Below are positions 12,349 through 22,500 of a stretch of DNA of 64,000 nucleotides, piece after piece. Position numbers and translations under genes: made by a program. Within the stretch, counting starts at the first letter, position 1. The number at the start of each line of letters is the position of its first letter. The DNA is taken from contig BDIU01000140.1 of the NCBI GenBank assembly GCA_002118135.1, positions 202,207 through 266,206 on the forward strand, in the 5' to 3' direction. The notes beneath the pieces were generated by a model. That model searched no databases. It was not told the origin of the DNA and saw only the letters and a program-made list of their open reading frames with translations. This DNA is from Trebouxia sp. TZW2008 (taxonomy: Eukaryota; Chlorophyta; Trebouxiophyceae; Trebouxiales; Trebouxiaceae).

Positions 12349-14935
12349 ATGCTGCGCTTCTCATTTTGCTGCCTCTTGGTGGCATTGACTGTTGCGAGTA
12401 AGTCGAACGAGTCAGTCTGTGGTGACTGCGCTGTCCTTATATGCTCGGACGTGTCGGCTGGCAAAAATTTTCTGCTGCTTGCGCAAAACAGGCAGAGCTG
12501 TCAATGTTTGATGTAGTGCAGTGCGTGCAGGTGCTGCAGTTCCACACGAGCAGCTTCTTGTTGATCAGACAGCTCCGGTCAACAACGAATTGGCTTTTGC
12601 GCAAGATGCGAGCTTGCAGCAGCCTGATGCGAACGTCACATGCAAAGTCAGATGCAACGACGTGGACGTGAGCGACGCTGACCTTGATGTTGGCGCCGAA
12701 GCCAAGTCGTGTATCGGCAAACTTGAAGTAAGTTGCTCACTTGCGACGCGCAAGTTTGCAATTCCTTACTGTGTCTTGCCATCCAGTCAGCAAGTACCCT
12801 GTATTAGTATTGCCGTGTCACTGATCCATTGCTGACATTCGGAATGCAACCTTGTTTGCCTTCTCCCAGCATATTGGACCTGTTTTAACACTGGAGTGAC
12901 CTCTTTGTAATCTCTACAGCTGTTGGAATATTAGCATGTCTCAGGTGTGGTGTCTTTGCAGATCTTTTGCAAGAGCAACAGCAATGAGACTCACGGCATC
13001 TTTGGCGCAAAGTGTGAAGGCAAAAGCACAATGCTTGCTGACAGCACCACTATTTCCATCTGTGAGGGTTCCTTCCGCAGCTTTGGCAAAAGAGGCTTTA
13101 AGACACCTTCAGGAGATTACATCAAGGCTGTCAAGGCCTTTGGCTGTCTTGGCACAGCAATTGGGGTCAGCCCAAACAAAAGTGCCAGCAGTGATGACGT
13201 TGCCCGTCTCATGGTCGAGGGTATCAAGGAGGAGGACCTTATTGCTATGGACAACACACTAGCAGGTCTGCCCACATTGCCATGCTCACGCACTTGTGTT
13301 CGGCAATGCTCGCATTGATGTTGCTGCGCACACAAAGGCAATTGTGGTCCTGGATCTCGAGGCCAACCTGTAGCACACCCTAGACTGCTTGTTGCTGCTC
13401 ACAAGTCTCAGCATGTGTTCAACAGACTGTTCTGCAGACTGTTCTGCTGTCCTTGTCAAGCCTGCTCACAGGACGTAAGTTCACCCCTTTGCAGGCGTGA
13501 TGGATAGCACTGGCTGTTATCTCCCTTCATATTGTGCATCACTCAGCTCTCAGAGCATGCGGTCACAGTTGTGCTTTGCTCCTTACAGGCAAGGAAACCA
13601 CCAGGGAGGGCCGCTGCAATGGCTTTTCTGGGCGTTTTGAGGGCATCAAGATTGGTGGCAAATGCAACAAGCACAAGGGGGGCAAGGGGCCAAAGCATGG
13701 CGACAAGGATGCTGACAGGCCACACAGGCCTGATGGTGCTGAGCCCAATGACTTCGACCCCGAAGCTGCCCACTTCGACTTGCCTGGAGCCCGTCGGTCT
13801 CTTTCTGAGCACCATGGCCACCATGACAAGCATCATGGGGATAAGCATCATGGGGAGAAGCACTTTGGCAAGGGCAAGCACCATGACAAGGACAGTGAGC
13901 ATGGCAGCCACCACAAGAACTTGAAGGATGCTGACATGACCTTCGAAGACCTTGAAGGTGCAATTCACTCTGTCCCCTGTCAAGAGTCAGTGCTGGGTTT
14001 AGTGTGTTTAGATTGCCTTTTCTACTCAAGATCATGTCTTGTGGCTTTTTGGATGCAAGCAGCAAACGGCTGCCTGTACAGTCAGTGCACGTGGACTGGC
14101 CGCCATCGCAGCTTCACTGGGCATACATCTGTTCAATCACCATTGCAACCACCATTGATTGCCTCAGGCCTGCATGGGACATTTGCTAGCAAAACTTCAG
14201 CGCTACATCACGTTGTGTTTGCACAAGTCGTATGACGTCACTGCATCCTGCTGGCATGGCATACGCATTACTGATAGCTCGCAACGTCATTGAGTGACAA
14301 CCATGCGTGACTATCATCTCCATGGCGACACATCATCAAGTTTTGTAGCTATGTTTCCATGTGCCAGCTGAGCTGCAATCTGGCTTCTGTCACACGCCCC
14401 AAGCAACACATGCTCAAAAATGTGATTTGTTATCCTTTGATTTAGCTGCAATGCTGAAGAACTTTCTGTGTATGCAGGCAAGGTGCAGCACCACATGCAC
14501 GTGGCGGGTGTGGAGCTGCTACCTCATGAAATTCCATCTGGCTCCTTCAGCGGCCCACCAAAGTGCAGCATCACCTGCAACGGCCGCCCCACCTGGTTTG
14601 GTGCCTTCTTCCCTTGCTTTGGAAAGCTAGAGATTGATTGTGAGGCAGGCAGCAAGGCACCACAGAGCATCTCCGGCAGCAGCCTTGATGTTGCTAGACC
14701 CGGCTTTGCAGTGCAAGGCAGCTGTGAAGGCTTCTGGTCTGGTGCGCTGTTCAAGACATGCAAGGGATTCAGCACTGCCCATGTGGAAACTAGGGACAAG
14801 AGTGCATGGGACTTCTGCACTGGCAAGAATGCAGTGCATATGGGCGGCGCCCCGGGCAAATTCTTCTTCTCTGGCTCTTGGTGTAGGGGCCAGTACTTGG
14901 CTGTTGTTGAGAAGGAAAATGAGGACAGCTTGTAG
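12349..14935 (+). CDS. Secreted Cys-rich two-domain protein with His-rich linker
   Basis: Five exons join in frame: 12349-12397, 12531-12727, 12962-13265, 13589-13957 and 14478-14935, giving about 458 aa. The first exon plus the junction gives a signal peptide (MLRFSFCCLLVALTVAS) with a plausible cut before AAVP. Two Cys-rich domains follow. Each begins with CxxxC (CKVRC, CSITC) and has a shared C(I/F)GKLE(I)xC block, suggesting an internal duplication. Between them is a Lys/His/Asp-rich segment with repeats such as HHGDKHHGEKH, which may bind divalent metals. The domain family is not recognised. It is likely secreted or wall-associated. It starts about 390 bp from the divergent gene on the minus strand. 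Confidence 0.75.
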
Positions 14936-17028
14936 ACAGCTGTTTCTTGGTCTGTACATCACACTGGGTGGATGCACAGGTTCTGTGCTTACTGCCTGTA
15001 TTGTTGGAAATAGCAGCTTTTCATAATATGCAAGTTCAGTGTTTGACCATTGCATGTCTCAGCACTTGTATGCGTGGCAGTCATGCGTACAAGCTGTTGG
15101 CATAGTGTCCACTGCAATTGGCAGTACATGGGCGTGCTTTGTCTCAGGATTGTAGTCTTGCTGTTCCATTGCTATACACAGAGCCAAAATTTGGTGATGA
15201 AGACATTTGATGTTGTACTTGATGTTGTGCATTGTGATTCCTTTTATCATTCACTTTTGCTTCCAGCTAAATGAAAGTTGAAAGTAATGCATGTTGCTTG
15301 ATGGGCATGAACACCAACTCCGATTTGAGAGCAGTCTGTACTGTAGATTATCAAAAAGCTTTCATAGCAGTGGTTTAGCGCAGGGCTTGATACAAATTGT
15401 AAACAGTATGGATATATCTGCGGGGACTGCACGCAGCTGTCAGTAGCTCTGCATGCAGAAAGTCAACAGTTTGAATTTGAATGGGTTCTGTTACAGTCAA
15501 GGGGTTGTGGCCCAGGGTGACGCTGCAAGCGGCGGAAAGCAGGGGCAGCGCGTGTGTGTGACGCTATCTACTGGCTGTACCCTTGTACCCGTGTACGGCA
15601 GATTTTCCTCCAGAAGTCCCTGTTACTAACAGAACCTCTGTTTTCTCAGAGAACTTCAGGTACATTGGTACATTACCGTTACTACCACTTTCTGTAGTAA
15701 AATTTCAAATAGAAGTACAGCACTAACTATCAGATGGAATACTATCGATTATTTTAAGGAAAAGCCATGTACCCGTGTACCTGTGTAGGGTTTTTATCTT
15801 CACACAATGCCTGCTGTTTTCAGATAGTTGAAACCTGCCATTTAAATTTACAGGAATCTGACAGGGTTATGCACACACTCACAGACACCCCTGCTTACAT
15901 AACCATGACATAACACTGCAAATGCTTAGTAATAGCAAATGGTCCATATCTAGATATGTAGAGCCTTACATGCACAGCCGCTGTGCAGTCTTTGACAGGG
16001 GACAGCAGCGCACAATCAGCTCAAGAGCACAACGCGCAGTTGCCCCTGATTCCTAACGCTGGGCGCAGCGACTGCAGCCAGAACGCATTGAATCGCATTA
16101 AAAAGCGCCAAATTACACATGCGCTGCTATCAAGATACTCATAGCCAAGTGATATCATCACTGGCACTAGCATGCTGTCAATGCCTAGCACTACCTTGAA
16201 TTGCCTCCGATGATCTTTGACCGCCAGTTGCACAAATGCTGAAACAGCAGCTGTGAAAGCAACAAATCAACACATACTGTAAGTAGGGCAAATGGCGCAC
16301 AACAGCATCGTCAGCTTACAAAGTTGCAATTCAAAGCATCAGCAGCAGCTTTTGCAAGCAAGAAACTTCGGTCGTCAGTGAGCACACTGCAAGTGCTATG
16401 AACACAACAGATAGGCAGGGACCGTAAGCAGGGTATTTGGTGCACAGGTGCACACCAGCAGAAGCAGCTCACAGCAAAAACAACTCAGACAGCAGCAAAC
16501 GAAAAAAAAGGAAAGGGGGACGAAAGAGAGCTTTTGCAAGCAAGCAACCCTATGCACTGCAATAGCGGTGCTATGGACGCAACATTTGCACCAGTATAGA
16601 TGTGGGGTTCTAGGTGCCGAGGTGCATACTAGCATAAACAGCTCACAGCACATGCATTTCAAAAGGCAGCAGCAACAGCTGTCGCAGCAAGACCCTCTTG
16701 CAAAAGCTGGTGCAGGGGTGTGCTGGGTTGTTGTCATTGCACTACAATGTCTGCATTACAAACGTGACAGGACTTGCACATCAAATGGATAAATAAGTGG
16801 CAATGAAACAGTGATCATACTATCTAGCTAGCACAAGTAGAGATGGTGCCTGAAGCATCATGCACAAAACAGCAGCTAATCACAACAAAGGCAGAAGATG
16901 CTACTGAAGATCAAGTGTACACTGATATTGTTCAACGAATGTTTGTTGTAGAAAATGTGGACTGAGCAAGGAAAGGTGTACTGAACACACAACGCTGGAT
17001 CTGAACAATGCAAACAGTGCTAGAAAGG
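14936..17028. other. Intergenic, no gene recognised
   Basis: No convincing exon was seen. The stretch at 15540-15800 holds two copies of TGTACCCGTGTAC (about 15583 and 15769) in AT-richer DNA. A three-unit tandem repeat occupies 16255-16760. The rest probably contains the 3' ends of the two convergent flanking genes. Confidence 0.5.
16255..16760. repeat. ~180-bp tandem repeat, about three units
   Basis: The blocks CAGCTCACAGCA (16461, 16639) and CTTTTGCAAGCAAG (16349, 16531), with related text near 16690, recur at about 160-185 bp. The units are diverged and carry a short poly-A stretch. No coding reading is shared, so this looks like a simple local duplication. Confidence 0.55.
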
Positions 17029-17941
17029 TCAGTTGATGGGAATATCAGTAACCTCAGGCTCTGCTGGCTGTGTTCTGTTGATTGTGAGAGTCAAGACACC
17101 CTGTTCTACTGAAGCCTTGATCTGAGACACATCAGCATCCTCAGGAAGGTTCCAAGTCCTTTTGAAGGTACCAAATCTGCGTTCCTGCCTCCTGCGCTGT
17201 ACCTTGCTTTCTGAGGCATCTGACTTGCTGGTGGATGTGTCTTCAACATCAACATTACTGCTGCCCTTGGTAGTTGACGCTGAGCGCTGCTGCCTCTGTC
17301 CGCTGATACTCAGAACACGCTCCTTGTTCACTTGCACCTGCAATGAACAACAGCATTGTTTAAGCCATACAGTGATACAGCAAGCGTCCACAGTGCACTT
17401 GGCATGCGTGAAAGACAGCCTTGCTGGTCGCACAGGGACAGATGTCTGTGCCTTACACAGGGCAATGAGCTGAGCAGTAGCTGTTGGAAATGCAGCTCTG
17501 CTGTGCTGTCCAGATGCAACTGCTGCTTAGAACACAGTTGAGGTATACCTTGATGTCGTTCTTGCCAAGCCCAGGTACGTCAGCGACGAATGTGTACTCT
17601 TCGCTGGTCTCCTCAACGTCGACAGGAAACCACATGTTGTTGCTGGCCTGCTCAGCCCACTTCTCGAAGGAGCGCTGGCCTCCTTGCCTCCTGCTCCAAC
17701 CGCCGTAAGAAGGACCACATCCGATGACATTGGGACCCCAGCAGTTCCCGTATGAAGCTCCGGCAGCTATCGAGCTTGCGTTGCGAAGTGACTGCAGCTG
17801 ACGAAGGCCAGGCTTGCCGACGACAGCAGGTCGAACGACACAAATACGAGCAGAAGGGGCTGCGCGCACTGCACTGGTGTGGGCTGCCTTTGCAACTGAT
17901 GGTGTTGACATAGCGGCAGCGGTTGCGAAAGCCATTATCAC
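17029..17941 (-). CDS. Plastid-type small heat-shock protein (HSP20), copy 1
   Basis: Two exons, 17549-17941 and 17029-17337, joined after DIK, give 233 aa. The N-terminal ~75 residues are Ala/Ser/Arg-rich and transit-peptide-like. The alpha-crystallin domain is clear: KWAEQASNNMWFPVDVEE, TFVADVPGLGKNDIK, LSISGQR, FKRTWNLPEDADVSQIKAS and VEQGVLTLTI. The ELSISG strand, the L-P(E/D)-D loop and the GVLT(L/I) motif are HSP20 hallmarks. HSP20 proteins are ATP-independent holdases. A ~45-residue Ser/Thr/Asp-rich insert sits between ISGQR and RRRQERRFGT. The start is the first in-frame Met; the next Met is two codons later. Plastid targeting is inferred from composition only. Confidence 0.9.
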
Positions 17942-18156
17942 GACTGTGTAAGGAGATTCGCAGTCGGTATTGGACGTGAACGCTGTGGCTGAGGATGAAG
18001 CGCGCTATGGAGTGAACAGCTGCAGAGCGACTTGGTGGTGATATACTGGTCGTACCGAAGCTTCTGAGGTTGACAGCGAGCAGATCTGCGCTGCGAAAGC
18101 TTCGAAAGTTCGACCTAAGCACGTGAGCTCTGAGCCAAGCTCAGCCAGGATTTTGG

Positions 18157-18175
18157 CTTCCGGAAGTTCCGGAAC
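18157..18175. promoter_or_regulatory. Heat-shock-element-like repeats upstream of HSP20 copy 1
   Basis: Two TTCnnGAA units lie back to back (TTCCGGAA at 18158-18165 and again at 18167-18174), about 220 bp upstream of the start codon. Further TTCCG/CGGAA strings follow to about 18203. Heat-shock factors bind inverted nGAAn units. The spacing between the two pairs is one base short of the ideal array. Confidence 0.55.
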
Positions 18176-18900
18176 ACGATCTGGCTTCCGCAATTTACGG
18201 AACCGCAATCTGATATTGCCACTGGTGTCGAGAGTCCTCCGTACTATCGACGTGGGCCACATCGCGTAAGACATGACTCCAACGGCGCTAAGGAGGCTGA
18301 TCCAGGACCGCTGATCCAGGATCACTGATCCTGCTGCCAAGCATCAGTGTATCTGCAAGCAAAGGCAAGACTTCTTACGTTGCCAGCGGTGACCTGCCCA
18401 ATCAGTCATCGCGTATGGTTGCACTCGTCCTTAATGATCAGAAAGGAAACACATTGTATCTTGTGACGATCACTGATGTTGTTCCACATTTGCAGCAGCT
18501 TCAAATTGCAAGTCAACAAAGCATGAACTCAGCATTTGTTCTTGGCCACTTCAGCTGCCTCGTGATGCAGCATGCAGCATATATGTGTCCATGTGCCTTT
18601 TCATATGCAATGCAACCTGCTTGCCTATCCTAAGGCTGTGCAGGTGACAGCTTGCAGGCATCACAGCTATAGGCAGCTAGCTCCATTCAAAATCAGGAAT
18701 GCATGTGCCTCAGGTAAACTCTCAACATAGGTTTGTCTTTATGATGAGTCTGTCTGTATAAGTCATGCAATTGCATGCTGGCATGCAACAATGATGTTGC
18801 ATGCCAAGCCTCTGCTTGGCATCACCTGCAATTGCTTGCCGTCATACATAACCCACATGCTTGTCCTCAATCAAGATCATGTGAGCATTTCAGCTTTGAG

Positions 18901-19077
18901 TAAAATAGCTTTTGTTTATAATGACTGCTTTGGTCACCAAGGAAATTGTCCTTGATTCGATTGTCCTTCCTCAGAGGTACCACTTCAGTCAGAATTCACT
19001 GACTGGTTCCCAGTCGCATCGTCCTTACATCAACAGTGTCCTTGCATCAAGTGTCCTTACAAAGAGAAGTTACTGTA
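18901..19077. mobile_element. MITE family A, copy 3
   Basis: The right end (AAAGAGAAGTTACTGTA) is intact and the left end is degenerate (TTTGTTTATAATGACTGC). The inner blocks TCAGAGGTACCAC and CCTTACATCAACAGTGTCC match the other copies. It lies upstream of the coiled-coil gene. Confidence 0.75.
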
Positions 19078-19555
19078 TCAGCTTCACAGTGCTCACTGCC
19101 TCATGACAGTGCTTGCAGTGTGTCAAGCATGTCGGGCTCTGCTTTGTTGAAGCTCGATGTTGAGCACTAATGCAGTCTGTGTGCCAGTTGCGCATGCAGT
19201 GTCCCACTTTAGAGGGTTGCATGGGACACCGCATGCAACACTCTCAAGCTTTTGCATCAATCTCATGCGCTGAAGGCAAACTCCAGAGCATCAGAAGTCA
19301 CGACAAGCAATTTAAAGAACAAACATATAGGACACATAGTGTGGACTAAACTGTAGAGCACACATAGCGTGCAGAAATACTATATACAGCATAGCGCACT
19401 TTGCTGATGTGGATTATGATGGGCATGATGTGTTGTGCCCCTCAGGTGCCTTCAACGCCTGCATGCATGCCTGCCAAGCATGCCTGTTGGGAAGTGAAGC
19501 AGTCGTCACAAAGAGAAGTCAGCATAAAGACCTTGCTGCCAAAAGCATCAGTGCG

Positions 19556-22500
19556 ATGTTCAGGCCGCGCGCCAACCTTGGGTGTGTGCATTGCCAGGCG
19601 GTCAAAGGCCAGGAAGGGGCAGCAACTGAAATGGACGAGCTCAAGCAGCAGTTGCTCTCTGCTCAGCTGGCACTGGCAGAGCAGCAGCGCCTGCACCAGG
19701 CAGAACTGAACCAGCACGCTGTTCACTACCGCAACAGGTGACCTGTCATGCAGTGACTCCTCTTAGTCATGACTGCTTTGCTTCCTAAGAAGTTTGTCCT
19801 TATATTGAGTTTTCCTAACTCAGAGGTACTACTGCGGTCAGAATGCAGTGATCGGTAACAAATTGCATTGTTTCTACACTGAGCATGCCCTTCGTTGAGT
19901 GTCCATACAAAGAGAAGCTACTGTATCACAGTTGTTCCTGTGAGCGGGTGTGGCATGGCACACAGTGCAGCTTTCGTCTGCTGTCAGCGCACTGCTTTTT
20001 GCCTATTTGTGTGGTGATTGAGCAAAGCTATTGTGCATACATATGTGTGTCTCATGGTCACAGCTGGTGTGGGATAGCACAGGACCAAACTGGTTGAGGA
20101 CAGTTGATTGCTCCAGCAAGATGTACATAGCTGGGCCTGCTGAGCCTGTCTAGCACACATTTAGAACGTTGCAAAGCACTGGCCGCAGAGGATCAACAGC
20201 ATTTCTTTAGAGGACCACAGCTAGAACAGCATAAGCTGACAGGTTGCACACACATGCAAAGTACCACAAGCACACCTGACACCAATATGCTGCAGCTTAA
20301 AGGAAACAACAGATCTGGGTTTGGCAAAATTGTGAAACTCAACCGGAGCAGTGCTATGGTGGCTATTTGAATTGTTTGTGAAATGTCTCATATGTGTCTC
20401 ATACATGTCTCAGACATTGATCTGGTTTATTGCTAGATGCTGACTATGCAGTGTTGTGATGCACATTATGTCTATCATGTGCTGTCCATGTTGTCAGCCT
20501 TTGACCAGACCAGCATCTGTGTTTGTGCTGTCATTCTGTAGCTGACATGGTCATCACCGTCTGATGCTCAAAGGTCCATTCCCGGGCTGGCTGACAGGTT
20601 GATTTGTTCTTCCTTCCTGACTGACTGATTGCTTGACTCAGTGACTGACTGCACAGCATGAGATACAAGGTACGTACATCCAGCTCAATTCAAATGATAT
20701 AAAATGGCACAGGACCAGACTGGTTGGCGACAGCTAATCGCTCCAGTCAATACCTAGCTGGGCCTGCTGAGACTGTCTAGCACGCGTTTAGAATCAATGA
20801 ATGAATGCGTACGTGCAGCCTGTCACCTGGCCACAAGTGAAGTTCTGCTTGGCTGCAACACTGGCATGCTCAGCTTATGAGAGACGCACCTCACAAGTGG
20901 GTGTTGCAGTCAGCCCAGCGGTCACGCAATTAGCGGTTTAGCAGCTCAGACGCAGCCGATACAGCTTCTGCCACAGATTGCACCAGATTTACCTTGTAAT
21001 CAGGATTAACATTTGCACAACCCTGGCGTTAGCGTTATGTCACAGACACCAGGGAAAGCTGTGAGTTGAAGCCCAGAGGTTGTGCATGCAGGCTGGAGCT
21101 GGCAGCACAGGAACAGACAATGAAGGCCCAGCATGCTGAGCAGGTGGAGGTGATCCAGAATGAGCTGCAGGCTGTCAGGACTGCCCTGCACGAGGAGCGC
21201 TTGCTCAGCAGCCAGCGTGCCCAGCACCTGGAAGCAAGCTCCGCACAGGAGGCTCAGGTACGGGTGGCTTTCTAGGGTACCAGGAGAAGCTTGTTGGGGC
21301 ACTGGATACTACCCCCATACCCCTACGGCGAGTATCTGTTCTGGATCACACCCCTATACCCTTGCACCCTTTACCCCAAAGGAGTACAGGGGGTTATCTT
21401 TTCTGGGACAATCTGTTCAGGGTACCGGATACTACCCCTATACCCCTACAGGGAGTATCCCTTCCGGCTGCTAAACCCAATAACCCTTATACCCCTTACC
21501 CCGAAGGGGTACTGAAGAGTATCTTTTTCATCAGGATTTTTTTGGGGTACCGAACATTTCTCCTATACCCCTGCGGGGAGCGGCTCATTTTGATCAAGTC
21601 GCGGCTCTTGCAGTGCAGCCTCGCGTTGACTGGCAGCATGGCTATCGCTAGGTCTCAAATCAAAATGGTTCAGAGGCAGATCACTGCTTCTGCATGCCTC
21701 AAGCAGGCTCCTGGAACTGTACTAGCAAGCATGTATATGTTGATGTTGGTGGTGATGCCATCGTCAGCAGGTGCTGTTGAGGCTGCAGTGTTGGCCCTGC
21801 AATAAAACTCATTGGATGATGGTGATTCCCACCATCAAAAGTGCAAAAAAATCTTGAAACCCTAAACCCTACAAATCTTTTCTTTGACCAATTCCCCTAA
21901 CAGACATCAAGTTGCAAATTTTTGTTAGGCTTTTTCCAATCCTAGCGCCCAAACCCGATGAACTATCATGTCAGGAGCAGCACTGAGGCGTGAGGGCTGG
22001 CAAGCAGGGCATACCAAAAGCTGTTTTGTCAAGTGCTGGCTTCTTCAGTCCATTTACGATCCACCAAGACTCAACCATTGTTTGTATTTGATTTTGATTG
22101 GATGCCTCCAAGGCTTCCCCCCTCTCCTGTCAAAGCCTGCTCCAGGGTCTGTGTGTTTTGGTTAACTTGCAGCTGTAGCTTTCATGCTTGTGCTGAAGCA
22201 GAGCTGAAGCAGACTCAAGGTTTGTGACTTTGTAAGGCTTTTCACTATCAATCAATCTTACTTACACTGGAGTAACTAGACTGCTGACTGTGTACTTAGG
22301 CAGCGAGATAGTCATCAACCAATCACTGCGTTGAGTTTGTCTTGTAGCCGACACCAAATTGAAGGTGTTACTTCAACACACGCCACTTTGGGATATTGCT
22401 CTTGTGCTAATTTGTTACAAGGCTTGCTTGTGATGGCAGGCGAGCGAGGCGCAGAGTGGTTTGGCAGTTGAGGTGGAGCGGCTGCGCCAGCGCCTGGCCC

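Noticed and set aside
21858..21874. Telomere-like CCCTAAACCCTA
   Set aside because: Only about two repeats are present, with no array or chromosome-end context; it may be chance or a telo-box-like motif.
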